Source: Annulohypoxylon bovei var. microspora
Lineage: Eukaryota > Ascomycota > Sordariomycetes > Xylariales > Hypoxylaceae
Length of the DNA stretch: 64,000 nucleotides
Reading direction: 5' to 3'
NCBI GenBank assembly: GCA_022836615.1
Contig: MU405274.1
Location: forward strand, 146,983 to 210,982
The position numbers were made by a program, and so were the translations under genes. This document shows, in pieces, positions 1-10,972 of this stretch. The notes beneath the pieces were generated by a model. The model did not search any database and had not been told where the DNA came from. It worked only from the letters and a program-made list of their open reading frames with translations. Each line of letters starts with the position of its first letter. Within the stretch, counting starts at the first letter, position 1.

Positions 1-666
1 TTAAACCTCATAACTCACATTTCATCTCGTTTCTTCCATATCTATTTCATATCATACAGAAAGTGCCTTGCTTAGTACGTATGTTCCATAAGCGAGAGTA
101 GCTTATCCTTAGAGCCTAGACAAAGTACAACTCAAGAGGTCTAACGAGTCTCTTACATCCACCCAAACAGTCTACCTTTGACATTTCATGTTCCATACCA
201 ATACAGACTTAATGACATGGAAACTACATTTGCTTCGCCATCGAAATACAACCTGGTTACATGATTTTGCCGGGGTGTTCAGCCGTCCATGGATCCCTAC
301 GTGTCCCAGTTTCGGCCGCAAGCCACCTTCTAGAACTACCCATGATTAGATCGGGTAGTTAGAGGCTTAAAATGCGGCTGTATACAAGTGGCTATCCTAC
401 CCTTACGGCCGAATGAAGCATATATCAAAACTGTTCAATATTCAGCTGCCTAATTCTTTCTGCAGCGGATGGATATATGTACCGTTGCATCTGTTGGACA
501 AGCGCTTGTAGTAACAAGCTAGATCTATATCAGTTCCCCCAAGATTCTAACCCCTATCATATAACGTGAGAAACCATGATCCATTTCCATTGGAATATTC
601 CTATTCCCCCTATTATTCTCCATTTTTCTCACCTTAGTATGCCACGCTAACCCAAAGCCTTGCGAG
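1..666. other. 5' flank without recognisable gene
   Basis: AT-rich non-coding sequence upstream of the pepsin-fold gene. I see no ORF with family motifs. It presumably contains that gene's promoter and leader. Confidence 0.5.
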
Positions 667-2649
667 ATGCATCTACTCGCAGTGCTAGGATTGTTTACAA
701 TCTCAGCTACTCTCGATCTGACAGTTGCCCAAGTGCTTCTCAATTTAAGACAACGGAATTCAACCCTCGACTTAGCACCTCGAGACAATCCAACTGAGCC
801 GACGACATGTCTACAGTGGCTAGATGATGTGGTTGAGTACACAGCTGAAGTCAAAATTGGGACGCCAGGCCAAACCATGACTGTTAGAATCGAATTCGAG
901 ACGTTCTTCACAAATACTACATTAATACCATCCACAAACTCAACAAGCTGTGAGAACACCACAGACATCCATGACGGGTGTCACTTCGGATCGTGTCAGT
1001 AACCCTCCATATCTAATCATAAATCTCTACCGAGGGTAGTTTTATTATAATATTAATGACATAGAGGTAAAGTCAACCAAAATGTGTCCTCGACATTTTA
1101 TATCGACTCTATATATGCTCGCGAGGGAGAGCCTTGGGCGGGAGTTATGTTCACTGACACACTTGAGTTTGGTGGCATATCTGGGTTGCATTATTCTATG
1201 GACCTGTTATATGATGTAGCACCGCCTCCAAGCCACATCGCAGTATTCACAGGAAATACGCCTGCAATCGATAATACGGAGCCATCTTTACCATTCTTAT
1301 ACCTTCTTGGTGATCTCGATAATTATGATAACAACATAGTTGACCTAATGGTAACGGGTGGACATATTCCAACTCCCGCCTTCAGTCTGTGGCTCCAAGA
1401 TGGACGTAAGTATACTAAGACTTATAACATACCATTACGAAGAATCCTCTAATATGAAACTAATCTATAGTGGTTAGATGATTTCACGGGAGGCCTCTTG
1501 TTTGGCGCCATTGATACAAATCGCTATGAGGGGGACCTCGTTAGTCTAGACACGTATGACCGAGACAGTCTAGAAGTTCAACCGGCAAGACCGCAGCAGA
1601 CACCAAACGATGCTGAAATAAGAGGACCGGTTATCTCAATCGCGATGACCTCACTTTCAGCCAGTAGCCCTACAGGAACGGATGACATCTGGGTTCAAGG
1701 TCCATTGTTAGTCCGCATCAAGTTGGGAGATGACCTGTGGCTCTCGCCTTACCTTGCAGCACAAATGCGAAACATAACAGGAGCGTTTGTACGTCTGGAC
1801 GACACTGGCGCTTATGAATACACCGTAATACCCTGCTCTATGCGATACAGTCTAGGATATTTCACCTTCGGCTTTGGTGGACCAGAGGGTTTTAAGGTCA
1901 ATGTCACTATGGGGAGTCTAGTCGTACCGCCACCCAGAACACTTCGCAACTTATTCGATTCCTTCGGAAAGGACATGTGCAGATTTGGAATCTCTGAAAC
2001 GAAAGGCTATGATGTGGGGTTTCTGAGCAGTCACCTGCTTCGCTCGGTCTACACTGTCGTTGACCTATATAACAACAAGGTAGCAATGGCTCCCATTAAA
2101 CTCAACAACACATGTAATGGATCGAATATCGTCACATTCGACGGAAATGGCGCCTCTATTCCATCCGCGACTTCAGCACCAGACCAGCCATCATCGGTAA
2201 GCAGGATTGCGTGGTCAGGGCCATCGCAGCCACCCTCGTTTCGGGCCGCAGAAGGCTTCGGACAACTCACAATTGCAACAACAGCACCGTCATCCAAGGC
2301 CAATTCCAACCCAGGAGGACATATTGGCGACATCGGAGTGAATGTTGGCATTATAACTTCTGTTTCGGTTATCTTTCTTGTGATATTTACTCTCGTCATA
2401 CGGAAACGACGGAAAGCAACTCGCGATTTAGCAAACAGGGAAGAGCCCGAGCTACAAGAAAATCCCATAGAGATAACCCGGGTACAGCAGACATACAGCA
2501 TCTACGGAAACATCTACCCAGCAGAGCTACCGGGTGTAAGAGAGCCCTCGGAGCTACACGGTACGGAATTGTACCCGGAGTTGCCTGGCGACTACCAGTT
2601 CCCCGAAAAGGCAGATGTCGAGGCCATGGTAGAAAAGGAACATTTTTAG
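667..2649 (+). CDS. Membrane-anchored pepsin-fold (A1 family) protein lacking catalytic motifs
   Basis: Exons 667-998, 1065-1405 and 1478-2649 join in frame to about 614 residues. The first about 22 residues form a secretion signal (MHLLAVLGLF...). The A1 aspartic-protease fold shows in VKIGTPGQT, a paired-Cys segment near residues 95-110, NVSSTFY, FTDTLEFGG and GGLLFGAIDTNRYEG. A transmembrane helix lies at about residues 510-532, followed by basic RKRRK and a cytosolic tail of roughly 80 residues, a yapsin-like topology. The oddity is the active site. Where A1 enzymes have DTGS the protein reads E78-T-F-F, and where the second D-S/T-G-T-T is expected it reads K306-L-G-D-D. Both catalytic Asp are therefore replaced and the protein is probably not a protease. 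It may be a surface sensor or binding protein, which is inference. The first donor (GTAACC) is weak, but phases agree at both junctions. Confidence 0.8.
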
Positions 2650-3400
2650 AAACCCCCTTACTTAATGAGTCTTGCCTATCAAAGTTCAAGTCTACCGCTG
2701 GCCGGTTCCTAGCAAAATTCAGATTCGACCCCCTTATGCGGCAAACGTCATGCTGCGAAGACGGTCTATTAATAATGATGCCATCGAGTTCATGAGACAA
2801 CAGGACACAGCCATCAGACTTAGGTAGGTACCTATGATGAGTGGCTAGAGAACCGGATTGGGAGAGCTAACACCACTGTGTTGGACTGGAGATTAAAGCG
2901 ATTCGCTGTAATAGCAGCGCTAGCTGGGGATCGACACCTCTGGGCATATGGGTAAGATCTTACGCCTCGAATAGGAGAGGTCAGTGTAAATGGAAAGTTA
3001 TCTTAGATTTGATATATATTTATATTTGATATTTAGTACCAATGATTAGAGCGGAACCGGGCGCCGGCTTAACACATGGGAAAGCGCCACGGTGTTGTCT
3101 GAATATATAAAGCTCTTGCCCGTTTATAAAACTCTCGGTTTTCTAAACGGCCTACGAATTATAGTTCTCACAAGCCAGTGCCTTAAACATGATCGGATAT
3201 GGAAACATCCTAGTCACATAAAATTCGATTAGAATTTGCAATTCATTGCAGAATATGAAACCCTTTTCCTATTTGCCATTTTTCGAGTCTAGCACTCTAG
3301 CAACTAACTGACGATGCATCCCAAATACACCGTAAGAACCCATATGAAGACGAGAAGTGCCGGCATACTAACATTAGGAGCCTTGATAGGGAGACGCAGC
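2650..3400. other. Convergent intergenic region
   Basis: Non-coding region between the 3' ends of the pepsin-fold gene and eIF2 beta. It holds a TAGGTAGGTACCT word at 2821-2833 and AT-rich sequence around 3010-3040. I see no gene in it. Confidence 0.5.
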
Positions 3401-5148
3401 TTAACCTTGCATCTTCTTTCTCTTGCCGACCTGGGCAGAGAAACCGGTCTTGATGGCGGTGACGGAACGACGGGATCCGCACGAGTTGCAGGTGATGAAG
3501 TAGAGACGGTTCTCTCCCTTGTTGAGTTCGGTATCGGGAGATCGGCATGTCTTGCAGGTGACGTACTCGACTATTCCTAGTTAGAAACGAGGAGGCCTAG
3601 AACTTATATGATAAGGGGTGACTTACTGATGTATTTTCGCAGGACATTCTCGATCTGCTTCTGTTGGAATCGACCCTTGATAACCAATCGTCTGCTTCCG
3701 TCGACGGAACCGTTCGTGCCCAACTCGGCAAACAAGTAGGCGGTAACGTGCTCCTCGCTTCGCTTCATTCTCTTGGTAATTTCCTGGATGTTGGCGAAGA
3801 TGGTCTTCTTGTTGCCTTCACGTAAGCACTGTGGAGGCGGGATCTTGTAGCTTCGTGTGCCGCTGGAGGCGTGGTCGGGGTTCTTCTGAGCTAGCAGGCT
3901 GAAAAAGCGGTTGAGCAGTAAGTCGTAGCTGATCGCCTTAGTCTCATCATGACTCCAGATACCGGTTCCCTTCTCCATATCTCCACTTTGCTCATCCGTC
4001 TTAGAGTCGGCAGCGCCCTCCGCGTCACCGCCTTCCTTTTCAAGATCGAGCGCTGCAAGCTTAGCGGCAAATTCATCACCCTCACCAGCCTTAGGCGCCT
4101 TCTTCTTTTTCTTCTTCTTCAGGGTGAGGTCGAGGCCGCCAGCGTCAACTGCTCCGTCGGCAGCACCGTCGGCCTCGGCCCCATCCGCATCCTCGACCTT
4201 CTTGGCCTTCTTCTTCTTCTTCTTAAGGAGGTCGAGACCACCTTCGTCAGCGAGAGGGGCGGCGTCATCGACGGGAGCTTCTCTCGAATCAGTAAAGGCC
4301 CCAAGAGCTGCTGAGAGCGGCGGCGTACGGGGAGTATGGGACATAGCGGTGTCCTTTGTCTCTTCGGAAGCCATGGTGGATATTTTGCCGTCGGCTTCGA
4401 CTACGAGGGCTTCGGAATTAAAAACGACGGATTTTCGTTGCTTGCGGTCGGGGATGGAGGGACGTTCCTATTGGTTAGAACCGTGTTAATAATAGGTAAT
4501 ATAATCTAGATTAGACTAGAAAAATAGGGTTCCAGACGGGATGTAATCGGATCGAATGCGCCAGTAACGACAGTCGAAACGTCGATGTTGAAGATTGAAT
4601 GAAGTGTGTTGAATACGCGTATGTGAGGGTTATGAAATATGTAGAAATGGAGTATGACTCTTGTGACTTCTACAGTCTCGGAATTTTCAATGTGGCCCGG
4701 AGTATGAACTTTGGTGGGGCCTGCCCGCTGCCCACTGCCCACAGTACATCTTTTATCCCATAGAAATTTGGAGGGGCAAAGATGATCCCTCCTCGTTACA
4801 CCCCTCCTTTATCGCTCGTGGGGGAAATTTCAAGGATCTCCAGCACAGCTAGGGCATAGGTCAGGTACAAAAACCACTGTACCTCAGGTATCCCTCTTTT
4901 TCGCAAGCTGGAGTGTAGTGGAGAGTTGTTACCAGCGAAGCTTGTAACCTTGGAAGTTGCAAAACGCCGGTCCCGATCGAATGCGTGAGGTCGAAATAAA
5001 TCAGGCAATTTCCATCCCGCGTCCCTAAATAGGAGGATGGATACTGGGGAATGCAGAATGGAGAATGTGAAATGTGAGGAATATTAAGACGAGTCAAATT
5101 CAAACTTACGGTATCTGCTACTGCATCTGTCGCATCTGGCGCAGCCAT
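3401..5148 (-). CDS. SUI3: Translation initiation factor eIF2 subunit beta
   Basis: Minus-strand exons 5110-5148, 3627-4467 and 3401-3576 give about 351 residues. eIF2 beta belongs to the eIF2-GTP-Met-tRNAi ternary complex. It binds eIF5 and eIF2B through lysine blocks and acts in start-codon choice in the cytosol. The N-terminal part carries ERKQRKSVVFN and two poly-lysine boxes (LLKKKKKKAKK and LTLKKKKKKKAPK). The core runs from about residue 190 (DLLLNRFFSLL, GTRSYKIPPPQ, EHVTAYLFAELGT). The C terminus has the C4 zinc finger, CKTC and CNSC, ending in GKRKKMQG. An in-frame stop sits directly upstream of exon 2 at 4468-4470, so a separate 5' exon is required; the only good one is the 13-codon exon at 5148, after a long 642-bp intron. 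The factor is certain; the first exon is less so. Confidence 0.9.
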
Positions 5149-5190
5149 CCTTGCTTTACTTTTGCTTTGCCTTTTGCCTTTTGCTAAACT
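5149..5190 (-). promoter_or_regulatory. Purine-rich leader of eIF2 beta with repeated GCAAAAG
   Basis: Read on the minus strand, the 42 bases before the ATG at 5148 contain repeated GCAAAAG/GCAAAG units ending directly at the start codon. This is probably 5' untranslated leader. A regulatory function is not shown. Confidence 0.35.
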
Positions 5191-6035
5191 ATCCTATCCG
5201 GTCGTATCACTCTAATTTCTCGATGCCCAAATCAAGAATATGTTGCAGGTTCGATATCACCTGTGGTGGCGATAAAGACGTCGTGGTGGGTTGATATTGG
5301 AACTGGCAGTAGTGCAAGCTGGATGGTGGGAAATAAATATTGACAAGCTTTTCCCTTTTTACCAAATTTTAGCTTGGCTCCTGTTGTTTGCGAAATGGCA
5401 ACAGAAGTCGGGTTTGAAGTTTGGGTAAATTGGAAAGATGAAGAAATGGAAAGGAGCGCTTGGGCTATCCTATGACGTTTAAGCCCTACGATGGAGTGCA
5501 TTTTAACTTTCCAATGGAGGGGTCCTTTCCCTTTACAAGCCAGGGCTGTTGGCTGACAGTAACCCGTTGCTGCCGTTGCCAGCTTGTGACTCAGCGCACT
5601 CAACTGAGTTACCTGACCCCCCACATTAAATAACGTTTCCACCATTCCCCCACTCGGAAGTAAAGGTTGGCCAATGATAGGCCGAAACCGGTCGGCATAT
5701 GCGGCATATGGTCAATGCATAATGTTCTCAGGTTGATCCGTAAAGAGGTACGTATTAGGTATACATCATAGCTTTGCCTCAGCTTGTAACAGCCACAACT
5801 TACAACAGCAAGCCTCGTTTCAATACTTCAACAATACCAAATATAATATCTCAGTTGCGCTGCGTATCGGGGATAAGATTGTGGTCTCAGTTCTAGGTCG
5901 TTCGAAGGCTGGCAGGACTCAATGCATCGGATCTGTTAGCAGTAGCGCCTCGTTCGCTACTCTCTGTCGAGCTTCAATTATTTAGCTTAGGCGTCTCTCA
6001 ACATTTAGCTTTGGTCATTACGTTACCATCGAACC
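5191..6035. other. Divergent promoter region eIF2 beta / MIM2
   Basis: About 0.85 kb between two divergent start codons, presumably the promoters of both genes. I found no supported gene; the open frame at 5232-5645 on the minus strand has no family motif and low-complexity composition. Confidence 0.5.
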
Positions 6036-6415
6036 ATGTCTCTCTCCGACTCCTTCACCATGCCCGACGTCCCCGATTTCGACCACGACGAGGTCGATTC
6101 CCTTCCTTCTACCTCCACCGAGAGTTTCACATCCGACGACGATTATGATGCGCAGAGGGAATGGGAGCAGAGCATAGAGCAGCTACAGCTGCTTCTGACC
6201 ATGATCTTGGTACCCTTTGCCGGCAAATATCTCGGTCGCAAATTTGCCTACTGGAGTATGATTCCGAACTATCTCCTAAGATATTCTCGATTCTAACTTA
6301 AATTTGAATAGGTTGGGCGAGATACATGGAATGGATGCATAACGTTGAGATACGGTGGACGAATAAGGCGACTTTTAAAGCTTCCGGCGCAGTCGAAGCA
6401 GCGGCGACGCTCTGA
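6036..6415 (+). CDS. MIM2: Mitochondrial outer-membrane import protein Mim2-like
   Basis: Two exons, 6036-6255 and 6312-6415, join through AGT (Ser) into a 107-residue protein. The N-terminal half is acidic and Ser/Thr-rich (DVPDFDHDEVDSLPSTSTES). A single hydrophobic helix follows at about residues 49-66 (LQLLLTMILVPFAGKYLGRK). The tail has aromatic FAYWSWARYMEW and ends in AVEAAATL. Size, one central helix and the LGRKFAYW...W pattern fit the fungal Mim2 family, a partner of Mim1 in inserting alpha-helical proteins into the mitochondrial outer membrane. Assignment is from motif recall. The donor GTATGA is less common, but it is the only join that restores the conserved tail. It is divergent from eIF2 beta. 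Confidence 0.72.
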
Positions 6416-7690
6416 ACGATGACCGGATATGTACCCTATTTGAATTCACGAGAGGGGACTTTTGCGGAAATAGACCGGATGGCACCCTATTTGTGTATAT
6501 AAGGGTATTTGCTGTGGATGGGGGATCGTCACCAAAAGACCGCAGCATAGTCGCGAATTCGAAATAACGTCTGCACCTCAGCTGCTCACACCCACCTCGT
6601 GAATGCTTTTCCTGTTCATGTGAGGTCTCTGCCGAGTAGATCCGACCCAAGATTTGCAGAAATAAGCTTGTTAGAGTCCTCGGGGACCCTTTATTATCTT
6701 AACCTGCATCCCTTGCTCAGGGGAGTTCTACCGTGCCACGATGAAGCCCACGAGGATCCATTCGCCCAATCATCAACGCTACGGTACGTGATTATTTGGT
6801 TAACAGTCGTGGTAGGTGTTGCAGGCCCTCCCAACCTGCTGGATAACCCAATAATATTGAGACCGAAAATCTCATTTCGTCTCTCAATCCACAACACCTC
6901 CCCAAGTGGTAAAAACCCCCGTCTACAATGGCCATGTTTGATTTTACAGGAAGATCTTCCATGTATCATAGGCCTGCCCGTGATTGGTATTATCCGTCTA
7001 CCTAGGTGGGTTTACCCAGTATAGAGTTACGTTATTAATAGACCGGCAGCAAGGCCTTGTCTGCCCGGGGTGCCTTCAGCCGCAACATGTGCCATGAAAT
7101 TGCCCGGGCATCCATGCATCATGTTTGCAGATTTCATCAAGGAATTACGACACTTGAACAGCTATTATTGAAAGATTTCACAACGGCTTACGTGACTTTA
7201 CTAGGGCGGTGACCTATTGGCCACAACTTAGTCGTCTGAGGTTTGGTGTAAAGGCCGAATTAATTCAGCCGTGGCCTTTCAGATCTCTCATATCTAGTAC
7301 GTAGGCCATCTCCAGCACACACACATACATGTGACATTTGGTGTCTATCCTCGTGGGTTGACCTTAGCGCTTGGCACCAACAGTGGTCGTTTGGAAGGGT
7401 CGAGGCACAATATCACCCACGTATTATGTTGTGAGTTGACAGGTTGATAGTAACAGCCCACGTGTACCGCATAACCCAAGTATGACTAGTGATGGAACAA
7501 ACCTAGGTAGGATATAATTGACAAGGACCTTGTTCTAATCTTTGTTTGCGATCTTGACGGACTGTATCAAAACATTTACCACGAGCCATGACAGTATTCT
7601 ACACCAGATCATATTGTATCATAACATTTATGCCATTCCACAGAACCAATTCAGTACATAAGCGTTATCGAGCGATCGAATACCATCAAA
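6416..7690. other. Intergenic region upstream of J-domain gene
   Basis: About 1.3 kb without a supported gene. It contains CTACCTAGGTGGG (6998) and ACCTAGGTAGGAT (7501) words. Short open frames at 6375-6650 and 6599-7024 show no family motif. Confidence 0.5.
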
Positions 7691-7783
7691 ATGCTTCACA
7701 CTACAAACCGAAAACGAAACGATCGATTCGAGTTTAAAAAACAAGAATACATAGATCACGATATATCAACAACATCGTCAAAA

Positions 7784-8893
7784 ATGGTGCGGCCGAACTT
7801 TCCAAAGCACGACCTTTACAAGGTCCTCGAGGTCGACAGCAATGCGAGTTTAGACGATATCAAGAAGGCGTACCGAGAGCTTTGCAAGAAGGTACACCCA
7901 GACAAAGCAGAGGGGGGGAGCACACCAGAGAACACGGAGAAATTTCAGAAAGTGCAGGAGGCCTGGGAGATCCTCCGCGACGAAGTTCTGAGGCGGGAGT
8001 ACGATCAATATCGTGCCAACAGCGCCAAGGATAGCAGCCGTCGCGACGACAGGGATACCGACTCGGGCCGTCGGCGCAAGGAACGGAAAGAACGCAAAGA
8101 ACGCGAGGAGCGAAGCGGTAAGAAAGAACACGGCCCCCGAGGTAGCGCAAAGCCGAAGAGAGATCGGGCTCACGATAAAGCAGATGACACGTACGAACCG
8201 AAGCCGAATCGCAGCAGAAAACCCTACTACGAGGATTGGGCAGAGAGCGACGATCATGATAGCAAGTCGTACAGGCCGGGACCGGGCAGTTGGCACTACG
8301 GCGGCGTGCCACCATTTTACGCATCGCACCCGCCCCCGCCTCCGCCACCTCCTCCACCTCCGCAGTACGGCTCTTACGACCAGCAGTACAGGCCTCACAG
8401 CGCTCGAGGCCCGCCTCCCATCAAGCTCGAAGACCGCATCATCGCGATGCGTATTCGGGTTGACCTAAACCAGGCGAACCGAGAAATGGACAACTTGCAG
8501 GCCGACTTCAAGAGTTTCAAGGCGAGCTTCACGCAGTTCATGGTCGGGGATAGCGAGCAGCGCAGCTGGGGGATGATTTTCCGCGGCATCGACGACTCCC
8601 TCGATTTCCTAGAAGATACGTACGACATCATCCACGCCCGACTGCTAGCCGTCGAAACCGGCCACGGTGGGCCGATCGTGACCTTCGACCTCCCCGAGCT
8701 TCTCGGCATCCTCCAAGCTCACATCACCCGGATGAAGTACTCGCTAACGGCGGCGCTCATCATCCTCGGTCAGCTGTCCAGTTATGTGCCGTACGAGGTG
8801 GAACAACAGCTTTTTGCAAGCCTGGAACGAAGACTGTATGTAATGGCGTGGCCTAAATGGATGCCCACAGACTACGGGGTACCACAAGCGTAG
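7784..8893 (+). CDS. DnaJ (J-domain) protein with proline-rich linker
   Basis: Single exon, 369 residues from the ATG at 7784. The first in-frame ATG at 7691 would add 31 residues of unlike composition; I prefer 7784 because the J domain follows at once (KHDLYKVLEVDSNASLDDIK) and its context has A at -3. The J domain spans about residues 8-75 with the HPD motif at 38-40, which stimulates Hsp70 ATPase. A charged Arg/Lys/Glu region (about 80-150) follows, then a run of about 11 prolines, then a C-terminal helical part of about 150 residues (RIRVDLNQANREMDNLQADF...). No Gly/Phe or zinc-finger region is present, so this is a class C J protein. The client and compartment are unknown. The charged middle suggests a nuclear role, which is weak inference. 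Confidence 0.82.
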   Translation: MVRPNFPKHDLYKVLEVDSNASLDDIKKAYRELCKKVHPDKAEGGSTPENTEKFQKVQEAWEILRDEVLRREYDQYRANSAKDSSRRDDRDTDSGRRRKERKERKEREERSGKKEHGPRGSAKPKRDRAHDKADDTYEPKPNRSRKPYYEDWAESDDHDSKSYRPGPGSWHYGGVPPFYASHPPPPPPPPPPPQYGSYDQQYRPHSARGPPPIKLEDRIIAMRIRVDLNQANREMDNLQADFKSFKASFTQFMVGDSEQRSWGMIFRGIDDSLDFLEDTYDIIHARLLAVETGHGGPIVTFDLPELLGILQAHITRMKYSLTAALIILGQLSSYVPYEVEQQLFASLERRLYVMAWPKWMPTDYGVPQA

Positions 8894-10972
8894 ACGAAGC
8901 TAATCGTATGAATAGGGGCGCGATGCAAAACTGCACATACTGAAAGAACATAAAAGGAGCCTAGTACAAAAGAATACGGGGTGTAAAGATACCCTTTGAA
9001 AAAATTCCGGGATTCTGTATGTTTGTACGATATATGGGCTAAGGGGGGCGTTGGCGACTGTTATAGATCTTAATGGGGAGAGAGTAGATGCATTTTCATT
9101 GTTATAAAAAAAGAATGTCTTATAAATAAAAAGTATGTTTGTCTTTTTAGAATTCGACCGTGCGTTCTTTGATGCTATTCCAATCTTTGACCTCGATACC
9201 CTTGCTGTTTTATAGAATAAAGATGTTGAATCCCGTGTAGTAAAAGCTAAATTTCACTCTGTTCACGATGTAAGTCCAATCCCCGTAAGCCACGTGACGG
9301 CTGATTGGCTAGTACTAAAATGAGGCGACGAAAAGGAGAAAAATAATGAAATGCTAGGATATGCCTAAAAACCGGGAAGTCTATCATGCAAACTGGCAGA
9401 CTGGTTATAAGCTCCGCTCCCGTACGAGATAGCTACTGACCTGTACCTAGAGCAGCTAGAGATAATAGCTACCTAGCAATACGATCGTAGTGCGATACTC
9501 CCTTGATACTAGACTAGTTTTAACTGGCTAAATAGCCGGACCACTATCAAGTTTTAAACTTGGCTTGCTGGTAATGGTTGATCTAAAATGACGGCATAAG
9601 CCCACATAGATGCGGTAGTCCGAACGCCAAGAACGAACGGCTGCAGCATGTCAGTGAAAGTCAATTCCTCAACAGGAAGTTTGCATAAGCTTAGTCTACA
9701 TATGTGGTTACCATCGTACGCTCGGATTGTTTGGTTTATTGTATGCGCTTGTGTAGATGCGTTTTCATCAACACGACAAGAGGTGGACTGATCGATGTTG
9801 TAACGAATTTGAAACTGAGGAGGGCTGTGTATAATCAATAGAGGTAATACCTGCGGCGTTGAGAAAGTTTATGGACGATCACGAACTGACCCAATTTTGA
9901 ATACGAATTTTGCTTGGCTTAAGAGAAAGAGAAAATACGACGAATTAAGTCGTCGACATAGCCATCCGTTTAAAAAAGAGTGGATCCCGGGATGATTTAG
10001 TTTAAACAGAAGGCAATGACGACGTTTAACTATACGGTAATTACATACCTGACCGCGGCCTCTATGGCCCCACCCCTATTCCGGATTTTTACAACCACCC
10101 TCCTTGTTTCCCTTACTTGCTCCATGTAGCTCCAATATGCGGCTCCTACGGAATTATATTGTAGTGCATCTATTGTCGACAAAAGAAACTCGGTCAATTC
10201 AGGGGTATGGTTGTCTTTAATGTGCTAAGACACTCTCGCGCTGTATATTTAGTCTCTTGCTATTTTTATCTATACATATAGTTTTCAAGTATTCGGCTTA
10301 GTAACTCGCTGTGTCATATGTATCATACGGTACCTACATACATACATTCTCGTTCCTGCAGATCCAAGTCAATTTACACAAGGCACGCCACATCTCCATC
10401 AATATCTTGACCCGGAGCTATGGAGTATGAGTGGGCGAATTTCGCTCTGTGTCGGTTGTTTGTGTCACCTGCAACGATGTTGCAGACACACCCTCCTTCC
10501 CTTTTTGCCGTTGAGTGGCCCAAGGTGGCCAATACCCTGCTTTTACTTGCTTTGCTGAGTGCCCCTTTCCTTGTTCTGAGGAATCAGAGAATACATAGCT
10601 GTGTACCATCTTTTAAAGCCAAGGAAAGGGACTTCTTAGCATGTCGCACTTTCTCTCGTGTCATTCCAGAATCCACGTCAGGAGGTTTTTCTCTTCCACC
10701 TTTCCACCTTTCCACTCGTTGTTACTCCATCTTGACTTGTTTCCCCTTCTCAAGGACAACTCACTCGTTAATGTTGTCCCAGTGTCTTCCAATATATCCG
10801 TCTTCGCAAACTGTTTGCTATTAATTCTTCTTTCCATCACCCTCACTCGTTTGGGATTGTAAACAAACACGTGCTTGACCTTGCTTGACGAACACCACAC
10901 CACCACACCATATTATCGCCAATCCCAAATCATAATAGCCAATTGACTATTTACTGTCATATCAACATAATA
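8894..10972. other. Long intergenic region with CT-rich leader of the GH72 gene
   Basis: About 2.1 kb without a supported gene. The part from about 10640 to 10972 is pyrimidine-rich on the plus strand (for example CCACCTTTCCACCTTTCCAC near 10700), then CACCACACCACCACACC near 10895. This is typical of strong fungal promoters and leaders, and probably drives the glucanosyltransferase downstream. The open frames in this CT-rich stretch have only low-complexity content. Confidence 0.45.

Noticed and set aside
10418..10906. Overlapping small frames upstream of the glucanosyltransferase
   Set aside because: They lie in a CT-rich promoter or leader on both strands and encode only low-complexity peptides.
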